Origin: JBPCOI01 sp051000395
GTDB taxonomy: Bacteria; Actinomycetota; Actinomycetes; Mycobacteriales; Jatrophihabitantaceae
Length of the DNA stretch: 21,416 nt
Assembly (NCBI GenBank): GCA_051000395.1
Contig: JBPCOI010000063.1
Location: 1-21,416 of the forward strand
Direction: 5' to 3'
The position numbers and the translations under genes were made by a program. A model generated the notes under the pieces. The model had not been told where the DNA came from. It did no database searches and saw nothing but the letters and a program-made list of their open reading frames with translations. Every line of letters starts with the position of its first letter. Position 1 is the stretch's first letter. This document shows, piece after piece, positions 16,284-21,416 of the stretch.

Positions 16284-16640
16284 TCAGATCCCGTCGATCT
16301 CGGACAGCGCGCGCTGCAGCTCGGTGTGCAACTGCTGATAGACCTCGGCGTGCTCGACGAGAGGGCGACGACCCAGCGTCTCGAGCTGTGCCAGGTCACA
16401 CCCGGCATGCGCAACCTGGCTGGCGGGAACGGTGGGGGCAGTTGCGGGAGCCTCCGGCAAGACGTTCGTGGCCACCGTCGCGTCGGCGGCCGTTCCGTCG
16501 TCGGCGGGGGCCGTTCCGTCGGCGGTTGATGTCTCGCCGTCGGCGCGGGCCGTGCCGTCGACAGGGGCCGTTCCGTCGGCGGTTGTTGTCTCGCCGTCGG
16601 CGCCGTAGCCGGGCTGGGCGCCGGAATCGGCGAGGGACAC
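16284..16640 (-). CDS. Small hypothetical protein with internal repeat
   Basis: 118 residues. GTG start at 16640 with AAAGGAG seven bases upstream, a strong ribosome site. Residues 10-75 are acidic, low-complexity sequence rich in Thr, Ala, Asp and Gly, including two copies of ADGET(T/S)TADGTAP 19 residues apart. Residues 76-118 look conserved and helical (LAQLETLGRRPLVEHAEVYQ, then QLHTELQRALSEID) and resemble the small proteins next to tlyA in other actinomycetes (Rv1693-like, from memory). There is no membrane segment. The function is unknown; co-transcription with tlyA suggests a link to ribosome or RNA processes, but that is inference. The repeat arose by duplication at DNA level. Confidence 0.8.
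   Translation of the reverse strand: MSLADSGAQPGYGADGETTTADGTAPVDGTARADGETSTADGTAPADDGTAADATVATNVLPEAPATAPTVPASQVAHAGCDLAQLETLGRRPLVEHAEVYQQLHTELQRALSEIDGI
16507..16603. repeat. 40-base direct repeat inside the hypothetical gene
   Basis: Copies at 16507-16546 and 16564-16603 differ at one base (a at 16529, t at 16586). The offset is 57 bases, exactly 19 codons, so the reading frame is kept. A shorter degenerate piece (cggccgttccgtcg) precedes the first copy. Such an in-frame repeat could vary in copy number between strains. Confidence 0.8.
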
Positions 16641-16695
16641 CTCGGTTCTCCTTTCGTGGCGCGGACAACTTCCTCGGCGAGCGGTCGAGATGCAC

Positions 16696-16729
16696 CGACG
16701 CTACCGCGCACCGGACTGAGGTAGCGTCG
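16696..16729. promoter_or_regulatory. 10-base inverted repeat in divergent promoter region
   Basis: CGACGCTACC (16696-16705) and GGTAGCGTCG (16720-16729) form a perfect inverted repeat around a 14-base spacer, midway between the hypothetical gene and the SCP2 gene. Each arm holds TAGCGT pointing towards one of the two genes. The repeat may therefore be a pair of back-to-back -10 boxes, an operator, or both. The right arm is part of the 18-base element also found before parA. Confidence 0.6.
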
Positions 16730-16733
16730 CGTC
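16716..16733 (+). promoter_or_regulatory. 18-base promoter-like element upstream of the SCP2 gene
   Basis: CTGAGGTAGCGTCGCGTC is identical to the element upstream of parA. If TAGCGT (16722-16727) is a -10 box, the transcript would begin near 16734, immediately before the GCCTGTC hairpin. Confidence 0.55.
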
Positions 16734-16734
16734 G

Positions 16735-16752
16735 GCCTGTCGTTGGACAGGC
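16735..16752 (+). promoter_or_regulatory. Hairpin at the predicted 5' end of the SCP2 mRNA
   Basis: GCCTGTC-GTTG-GACAGGC is a perfect seven-pair stem with a four-base loop. It lies about seven bases after the TAGCGT box, so it would form the extreme 5' end of the message, 58 bases before the ATG. A 5'-end hairpin can protect an mRNA from decay. It has no U-tract, so termination is unlikely. Confidence 0.45.
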
Positions 16753-16810
16753 AAGCAGCTAACAGCGACGCGGGAACGGCGCGGCTTGCCGCAGAGGGAG
16801 GAACCCGTAC

Positions 16811-17149
16811 ATGGCGACGATCAGCGAGTGCGAGCAGGCTCTGCAGACACTCGCGAGCCGACTGGCCGGCGCCGATCCGGCGGCGCGCAAGAAGGCGGCC
16901 TTCGACCGTTCCCTCAGCTGCACACTGCGAGACCTCTCGGTGATCTTCGGCGCGCATCTGCACGACGGCGAACTCACCGACATCCGCCAGGTGGACGAGG
17001 CGCAGGCACAGGTTCGAATGGCGATGAGCAGCGACGACCTGCTCAAGCTCGTCGCCGGTGAGCTGAGCATGCCGACCGCACTGGCCACCGGACGCATCAA
17101 GATCGACGCCAGCGTTCTCGACCTGCTCAAGCTGCGCTCGATCTTCTGA
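16811..17149 (+). CDS. SCP2-like sterol-carrier domain protein
   Basis: 112 residues, one of two plus-strand genes. The pattern is that of a single SCP2 domain: an N-terminal helix, strands with FDRSLSCTLRDLSVIFGAHL and VRMAMSSDDLLKLVAGELSM, then the typical end PTALATGRIKIDASVLDLLK. SCP2 domains hold a lipid or acyl chain in a hydrophobic tunnel; in actinomycetes stand-alone copies are common and their ligands mostly unknown. The family's ...GxxxxxxALxxGRIxIxGD signature is present, except that the usual GD after the I is AS here. AGGGAGGA precedes the ATG by eight bases. It has no signal peptide and is cytosolic. Its convergent neighbour, the HAD gene, ends 23 bases away. Confidence 0.85.
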   Translation: MATISECEQALQTLASRLAGADPAARKKAAFDRSLSCTLRDLSVIFGAHLHDGELTDIRQVDEAQAQVRMAMSSDDLLKLVAGELSMPTALATGRIKIDASVLDLLKLRSIF

Positions 17150-17172
17150 CCCGAGCACACCTGAGCGCCAGG

Positions 17173-18327
17173 TCAGCGCAGACCCAGGCTCTGCAGTGCG
17201 GCCTCGCTGGGTGCATCCGCGCAAGTGAAGTGAAACCCCACCTCCTCGCCCTTCCTCGCCCGCTCGCGCCGAGGTGCCGCGACGTCCCAGGCAGCTGTGC
17301 ACAGGGCCCGCAGAGCATCCAGGCCGTCCTCGCCGGAGACGGTGGGATCCTCCCCCGCGAAGCCTCCCTGCGCCGATGCGCCGGAAGTCTTCGCGGTACC
17401 CAAGCGGGACAGGCGCAGCACGTTGCCGGACTCGTGGGCCGCCTGCCACGAGCCGCACCGTGCCTCGCCGGCCTGGACTGTCGGCGCCGCGTGGGACTCC
17501 AGCAGGCCACGCGCGTCGTGGGCCAGGAAGCTGGGACGAAATTCGCGGCCAGCGCCGATGAGGTCGTACGGCACCGTGACACCGCTCAGCACCACCATGC
17601 TGGGGCAGCCCGCCGCAGTGGCCCCTTCGATGTCGGTGTCGAGCCGGTCGCCGACCACGAGCGGGCGCTTGGCACCAGATCGTTGAACAGATTCGCGGTG
17701 CATCGTCGGATCGGGCTTGCCGGTCACGACCGGGTCCAGTCCGGTTGCCTGCCGCAGCGCTGCGACCATGGAGCCGTTGCCGGGCAAGGGTCCGCGGGGC
17801 GACGGCACCGTGGCATCGAGGTTCGTGGCGACCCACGGCACGCCGCGCCGGATCGCTACCGCGCCTTCGGCGAGCTGTTTCCAGTCGAGGCTCGGTGAGT
17901 AGCCCTGCACCACCGCCGCCACACTGTTCTCGTCCTCGTGCACGGGAGCCAAACCACGCTCGGTCAGCGCTTCGTCCAGACCCACGGTGCCCACGACCAA
18001 GACCTTGGCGTGCTGGGGCAGCCGATCGGCGAGGTAATGCGCGGCTGCTTGTGCCGATGTGATCACGTCCGCCGGTCCGGCGGGAACGCCGAGAGCGTTC
18101 AGGCGCTGTGCTACGGCGAGCGGCGGCCGAGCCGCGTTGTTCGTGACGAACGCCAACCGCATCCCGCGCCGGCGCACCTCGGCCAGTGCACGGGGCACCC
18201 CGTCGACTGCCTGCTCGCCCACGTAGACCACGCCGTCCAGGTCCAGCAGCGCCACGTCGTAGCGATCGGTCAACGGCGTGTCGGCGCCCTTCAGGGTCAC
18301 CCGAGCGGTGCGACTCACGCGTCGCAT
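17173..18327 (-). CDS. HAD-IIA family phosphatase (NagD-like)
   Basis: 384 residues from ATG 18327. HAD motif I is DLDGVVY (D29, D31) and motif II is FVTNNA (T62). The capping part carries ATNLDATVPSPRGPLPGNGS, motif III is K204 in VVTGKPDP, and motif IV is VGDRLDTDIEGA (226-236). This is the HAD-IIA group (NagD, 4-nitrophenyl phosphatase, phosphoglycolate phosphatase-like); the natural substrate is unknown. M. tuberculosis Rv1692, in the same position, is reported as a glycerol-phosphate phosphatase, so a role in phospholipid recycling is possible. Residues after about 300 form an extra tail, largely low complexity and then helical (DALRALCTAAWDVA), ending FHFTCADAPSEAALQSLGLR. The start is uncertain: in-frame ATGs at 18372 and 18363 would overlap the divergent DUF1015 gene, and GTG codons further in are possible. 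Confidence 0.88.
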   Translation of the reverse strand: MRRVSRTARVTLKGADTPLTDRYDVALLDLDGVVYVGEQAVDGVPRALAEVRRRGMRLAFVTNNAARPPLAVAQRLNALGVPAGPADVITSAQAAAHYLADRLPQHAKVLVVGTVGLDEALTERGLAPVHEDENSVAAVVQGYSPSLDWKQLAEGAVAIRRGVPWVATNLDATVPSPRGPLPGNGSMVAALRQATGLDPVVTGKPDPTMHRESVQRSGAKRPLVVGDRLDTDIEGATAAGCPSMVVLSGVTVPYDLIGAGREFRPSFLAHDARGLLESHAAPTVQAGEARCGSWQAAHESGNVLRLSRLGTAKTSGASAQGGFAGEDPTVSGEDGLDALRALCTAAWDVAAPRRERARKGEEVGFHFTCADAPSEAALQSLGLR

Positions 18328-18347
18328 GATCGCACGCGGCAGCTGCG

Positions 18348-18353
18348 TACGAT
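18348..18353 (+). promoter_or_regulatory. Possible -10 box for leaderless DUF1015 mRNA
   Basis: TACGAT fits TAnnnT and ends eight bases before the ATG at 18362. There is no Shine-Dalgarno sequence between them, so transcription probably starts at or beside the initiation codon. The -10 to start spacing equals that at pyrG. Confidence 0.45.
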
Positions 18354-18361
18354 CGCCATTC

Positions 18362-19618
18362 ATGACCGTCATCCCCTCCGGCCTGGCACTGCATCCATTT
18401 CGTGCACTTCGACCGGCGGTGACCGGCGAGCGCCTGGCCAGCTTGCTGTGCCCGCCTTATGACGTGATCGATGACGCGTTGCGAGCGCGTCTGTTGGCGG
18501 CGGATCCGGGTAACGCGGTGTCGGTCGTGCTCCCGCGCGCGGACGATGGAAGGGACGCGTATCGGGACGCGGCGCAGCGCTTGCGTGACTGGACGCAGAC
18601 GGGCGCCTACGTGCTCGACGAGGCCCGGGCCCTCTACGTCTACGAGATGCAGGACGGTACGGGCAGCACTCGGGGCCTGCTTGGCGCGGTCGAACTTCGC
18701 GACCCCAGTGACGGTGTCATTCTGCCGCATGAGGACACGATGGCCGGACCGGTGGCCGACCGGCTCGCCCTGATGAGCGCGACCGAGGCGAATGTCGAGC
18801 CGATCTACCTCGTCTACGACGGGGGCGGCTCGGCGTCGGACGCGGTGCGCGACGTCGACGGCAGCGACCCGATCGCCGAGGCGACGACGCCCGACGCCAT
18901 CACTCACCGGTTGTGGGCGATCACCGATCCTGCGGTCCAGGCGGCCGTCGCGCAGGATCTGCAGCCGCGACACGCGCTCATCGCCGACGGCCACCATCGC
19001 TACGCCACGTACCGCAAACTGCAGCAGCTGCTGGACGCGCAGCACGGGCCAGGTGCGTGGGATCGCGGTCTCACCCTGCTGGTCGACAGCTCCAGCTACG
19101 GCCCGCAGGTTCACGCTATCCACCGGGTACTCGTCGGCATCCCGCTCGACCGGGCGCTCGAGCATGCAGCGGGCTGGGCCGATGTCGTCACTGTCGCCGA
19201 CCCGCGGGATGCCCTGCAGCACGCGGCGAGGCTGCCGGGCTTTGCGGCCGTCCTCACCGATGGCAAACGCAGCGTGCTGCTGACGGACTCGGCGGGGCGG
19301 CTCGCCGACGCCGCCCGCAGACCCGGCGAGCCAGACGCGCTCACCGATCTCGACGTCACGGTGTTGCATCGAGCGCTCGTGCAGCAGGTATGGCAGCTGA
19401 GTGATTCGGTCGAGGCGGTGGGATACGCGCATTCACTGGAGCAGGCCCTCGTGCTCGCCCAGCAGTCGCGCGGTACGGCGGTGCTGCTGCGCGCGACGCC
19501 AGTGAGCGCGGTCGCGGCGGTCGCCTCCGTCGGGGCGCGGATGCCGCGCAAGTCCACCCTCTTCACGCCCAAGCCGGCGTCGGGTCTGGTCATGCGACGT
19601 TTCGCGGACGAGAGCTGA
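18362..19618 (+). CDS. DUF1015 family protein
   Basis: 418 residues, typical for DUF1015 (COG4198), a widespread family of unclear function. Hallmarks are HPFRALRP near the N-terminus, the CPPYDVI motif (30-36), ILPHEDTMAGPVADRL (120-135), LYVYEM and IADGHHRYATY (207-217). The DGHHRY motif resembles the conserved loop of ParB/sulfiredoxin/SerK-like domains, which bind nucleotide; that relation is my inference. The protein has no membrane segment or signal peptide. The first ATG in a sensible position is 18362; an earlier in-frame start at 18278 would lie across the HAD gene and lacks support. It appears leaderless. Its last 29 bases overlap the convergent SSB-like gene. Confidence 0.9.
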   Translation: MTVIPSGLALHPFRALRPAVTGERLASLLCPPYDVIDDALRARLLAADPGNAVSVVLPRADDGRDAYRDAAQRLRDWTQTGAYVLDEARALYVYEMQDGTGSTRGLLGAVELRDPSDGVILPHEDTMAGPVADRLALMSATEANVEPIYLVYDGGGSASDAVRDVDGSDPIAEATTPDAITHRLWAITDPAVQAAVAQDLQPRHALIADGHHRYATYRKLQQLLDAQHGPGAWDRGLTLLVDSSSYGPQVHAIHRVLVGIPLDRALEHAAGWADVVTVADPRDALQHAARLPGFAAVLTDGKRSVLLTDSAGRLADAARRPGEPDALTDLDVTVLHRALVQQVWQLSDSVEAVGYAHSLEQALVLAQQSRGTAVLLRATPVSAVAAVASVGARMPRKSTLFTPKPASGLVMRRFADES

Positions 19619-19937
19619 TCCGGGCCGCGCACACCTCGACCTCGTAGCGGGAAGCCAACCCCGCGCCGCCGCGCCAGAAGCGGCGGCGCAAGCAGCCGCT
19701 TACCTGCACGACCGTGCCAGGCTCGGCGCGGGCGATGGTGCGGCGGACCCGGCTCAGGGTTGTCGAACAGTCGACCGTGTCGACCCGAACGCGTGCGCCC
19801 GGCGGGCGCGCGACGACCAACCGGAACACGCACAGTTCGTCACCGCTGGGCAGCTTCCGGGCCACGGCTTCGGCGGCCAGTCGGCCGCGCAAGAATACCT
19901 GGTTGTCGTCCTCGCGGAACTGCGTCGGGTTGTCCAT
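19590..19937 (-). CDS. Short SSB-like OB-fold protein
   Basis: 115 residues from ATG 19937 (119 from ATG 19949). The N-terminal pattern NQVFLRGRLAAEAVARKLPS, followed by GDELCVFRLVVARPP, is the first half of a bacterial SSB OB fold. VQVSGCLRRRFWRGGAGLASRYEVEVCAARI is the second half. It stops there: there is no Gly/Pro-rich linker and no acidic DDDIPF-type tip, which in true SSB recruits repair and replication proteins. It is therefore a single-domain SSB-like protein, perhaps an accessory single-strand binder. Two cysteines and many arginines are present. No ribosome site is obvious. It ends inside the 3' end of DUF1015. Two DnaA-box-like sequences lie 52-79 bases upstream. Confidence 0.8.
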   Translation of the reverse strand: MDNPTQFREDDNQVFLRGRLAAEAVARKLPSGDELCVFRLVVARPPGARVRVDTVDCSTTLSRVRRTIARAEPGTVVQVSGCLRRRFWRGGAGLASRYEVEVCAARISSRPRNVA

Positions 19938-19988
19938 GCCGCCGATCATCCGTAACGCCGGGCCGGCGCGGAAGCGGATCCGGCGGCC

Positions 19989-20016
19989 TGTGGATGGCTG
20001 GCGTTCCTGTGGACGA
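19989..20016 (-). promoter_or_regulatory. Pair of DnaA-box-like sites before the SSB-like gene
   Basis: Minus strand: TCGTCCACA (20016-20008) and CCATCCACA (19997-19989), same orientation, 19 bases from start to start. The actinobacterial DnaA-box consensus is close to TTGTCCACA; these match at eight and six of nine positions respectively, both keeping the TCCACA core. They lie between the TPR gene's stop and the SSB-like start. Confidence 0.4.
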
Positions 20017-20043
20017 CGCGCGAGAAATTGTCAGCAGGAGGGT

Positions 20044-21228
20044 CTACAGGAGCGCGGCAGCGCGCTCCACCGCGTCGGTCTCCCCATCCGGGTCCAACGC
20101 CGCGGAGGCGGCGAACCAGGTGGCCGCGTCCCCGTCGCGGCCAGCAGCCTCCAGCGCGTCGGCGTAGGCGTACCACAGCCGGCAGGCTCCCGGTCTGGGG
20201 CGGTCACGATCCAGACCGCCGCGGGCCAGCACCGCGAGGGCCGCATCGAGCTGACCCAGGTCACGCCGCGCGCCGGCGACCACGATGAGCAGCTCCGCCC
20301 TGGTCTCGGCGTCGAGCTTGGCCACCGCGGGATCGTTGAGGGCGCGCAGCGCCTGCTCGGGGCGACCGAGGGCCCGCTCGCAGTCGGCCAGCAGCGGCAG
20401 GTTGCGCGCGTCGCCGGTGATGCGCCGCGCGGTCCGCAACTCGGTGACAGCTTCAGACCATTCGCCGGCGTGATAGGCGGCGACACCGACCGCCTCACGC
20501 ACCGCACCGACCCGTGATGCGCGGGCACGCGCGGCACGCGCGTGCGCCAACGCCAGCTGGGGATCGCGCTCGAGCAGACTGCCCGCAGCAACGAGATGCC
20601 CGGCCACGGCCACGGCATTCGGTTTGCTCAGCGGACGCAGCTCCGAACGCACTGAGCGTTCAAGTGCGGTGATGTCGATGCCGGCCGGGATCTCGGGCTC
20701 TGGCGTGCGCGACACGCTGTCACCGCTGCGACGCCCCCGCGTCGGCACGCTCGAGGCATCCGCCGTGCGTTGGACCGGCCGTTGGCTACCGGTGTCGATC
20801 GCACGGGACCGGCTGTCGGGGCGCCTAGCGGCCCGATCGGGACTGCCTGCCCCTTGCCTGCTTTCGCGTCCCGCTCGGTTCCGCTCGCCGGGTCCGACTG
20901 ATCCGCGCTTCTGCGCGTCCGCGCCTCGGCTGTAGTCGATCCGACCCGGCGAGGCGGTCCGGGCGCGATCGGAGGCCGCGTGTCCGGACTTGGTGGAGCC
21001 GCCCCGCTCGTCGCGGCGTGCAGCACCGGTGCCGCCTGTTCGGCCGTCGGCACGGCGGCTCAGGTCACGCCCTGGCTCGCGCCGCCCTTCGGCGCCTGCT
21101 CCCGCCGGATTCCGGGACAACCGGGCGCGTCCATCCGATACCCGCCCGGCACCTCGGGCGGCACCGCGCGGTGAACCGCTTTCGACCGGGCGCGGGCGCC
21201 CGCGACCACCGCTTGCACTTGGGGCCAT
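20044..21228 (-). CDS. Arg/Gly-rich, TPR-type protein (Rv1691-like)
   Basis: 394 residues. Residues 1-175 are low complexity, rich in Arg, Gly, Ser, Asp and Ala, strongly charged and surely disordered. Residues 180-394 are helical. ELRPLSKPNAVAVAGHLVAAG leads into repeats of the tetratricopeptide kind (LALAHARAARARASRVGAVR, AYHAGEWSEAVTELRTARRI, DCERALGRPEQALRALNDP, ARRDLGQLDAALAVLARGG, YADALEAAGRDGDAATWFAA). The folded part resembles M. tuberculosis Rv1691 as I remember it, and the position before the HAD gene agrees. TPRs bind other proteins; with a basic RG-rich tail, binding to RNA or ribosomes is conceivable but unproven. The ATG at 21228 is preceded by a weak GGA. It begins only 16 bases after the rrn terminator, so its promoter is unclear. 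Confidence 0.85.
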   Translation of the reverse strand: MAPSASGGRGRPRPVESGSPRGAARGAGRVSDGRARLSRNPAGAGAEGRREPGRDLSRRADGRTGGTGAARRDERGGSTKSGHAASDRARTASPGRIDYSRGADAQKRGSVGPGERNRAGRESRQGAGSPDRAARRPDSRSRAIDTGSQRPVQRTADASSVPTRGRRSGDSVSRTPEPEIPAGIDITALERSVRSELRPLSKPNAVAVAGHLVAAGSLLERDPQLALAHARAARARASRVGAVREAVGVAAYHAGEWSEAVTELRTARRITGDARNLPLLADCERALGRPEQALRALNDPAVAKLDAETRAELLIVVAGARRDLGQLDAALAVLARGGLDRDRPRPGACRLWYAYADALEAAGRDGDAATWFAASAALDPDGETDAVERAAALL

Positions 21229-21243
21229 CGGTTGATCCGTCCC

Positions 21244-21289
21244 AAAAGAATGAGACGAGGGTCGCCCGGCGAACCGAACGACCCTCGTC
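21244..21289 (-). terminator. Intrinsic terminator of the rRNA operon
   Basis: On the minus strand GACGAGGGTCG pairs perfectly with CGACCCTCGTC (11 pairs) around a 14-base loop, followed by the T-rich tail TCATTCTTTT. It begins 12 bases after the 5S 3' end. It is the clearest terminator in the window. Confidence 0.9.
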
Positions 21290-21300
21290 CCTACGTTGTG

Positions 21301-21416
21301 TCCGGCGACGTCCTACTCTCCCACGCAGTGGCCCGCGCAGTACCATCGGCGCTGAGAGGCTTAGCTTCCGGGTTCGGGATGGGACCGGGCGTTTCCCTCT
21401 CGCTATGGTCGCCGAA
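21301..21416 (-). rRNA. rrf: 5S ribosomal RNA
   Basis: 116 bases on the minus strand. The conserved core GGTCCCATCCCGAACCCGG, followed by AAGCTAAGCC, is present, as are CGCCGATGGTACTGC and GGGAGAGTAGGACG. The 5' end TTCGGCGAC pairs with the 3' end GTCGCCGGA (one U-G pair), closing helix I, so the gene is essentially complete at the window edge. The 23S and 16S genes should lie to the right. Confidence 0.97.

Noticed and set aside
15899..19432. 1177-codon minus-strand ORF
   Set aside because: It crosses tlyA, the hypothetical, SCP2, HAD and DUF1015 genes in the wrong frame or strand; the composition is Arg/Gly/Ala noise, and the real genes have clear motifs and ribosome sites.

Overview
This is a GC-rich stretch of chromosome from an actinomycete (Actinomycetota). 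Coding regions are roughly 70% G+C with many GTG starts. The gene order closely follows the Mycobacterium tuberculosis block Rv1691-Rv1713 as I remember it: TPR protein, HAD phosphatase, tlyA, nadK, recN, steA, mctB/steB, pyrG, NUDIX, xerD, parA, scpA, scpB, RluB-type synthase, cmk, der. I cannot name the genus; a Frankia/Jatrophihabitans-like relative would fit. Nothing looks like a prophage, insertion sequence, CRISPR array or integrated island. This is core chromosome, so the interesting points are small-scale: shared promoter elements, leaders, overlaps and poorly characterised conserved genes.

Layout, left to right (nearly everything is on the minus strand, so transcription runs right to left). 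At 1-131 is the N-terminus of a CDP-alcohol phosphatidyltransferase. It is followed by tRNA-Pro(GGG) (171-244), der (325-1689), cmk (1786-2499) and aroH (2743-3105). The prephenate dehydrogenase I would expect between aroH and cmk is absent. A 50% G+C intergenic region (3106-3372) separates aroH from the segregation cluster, which reads rluB-like synthase, scpB, scpA, a ribbon-helix-helix-like protein and parA (3373-7091). Next is a tightly packed block: xerD, NUDIX ADP-ribose pyrophosphatase, pyrG, steB/mctB, steA, recN, nadK, tlyA and a small repeat-bearing hypothetical (7203-16640). Several of these junctions are 4-base ATGA or GTGA overlaps.

The plus-strand genes are an SCP2-like sterol-carrier protein (16811-17149) and a DUF1015 protein (18362-19618). 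Between and after them on the minus strand lie an HAD-IIA phosphatase (17173-18327), a short SSB-like OB-fold protein (19590-19937) and an Arg/Gly-rich TPR-type protein (20044-21228). The right edge holds a strong intrinsic terminator and a 5S rRNA gene, the end of an rrn operon whose 23S and 16S genes would lie beyond the window.

Functionally, the window joins chromosome maintenance (XerD, ParA, ScpA/ScpB, RecN), ribosome assembly and RNA modification (Der, RluB-like, TlyA), nucleotide and cofactor supply (PyrG, Cmk, NadK), aromatic amino-acid synthesis (AroH) and cell-envelope or division factors (SteA/SteB). The best leads are: an exact 18-base promoter-like element shared by parA and the SCP2 gene; a 16-codon ORF joined by ATGA overlaps to parA and the RHH gene; a hairpin and direct repeat in the aroH leader; probable leaderless starts of pyrG and the DUF1015 gene; and paired DnaA-box-like sites before the SSB-like gene.
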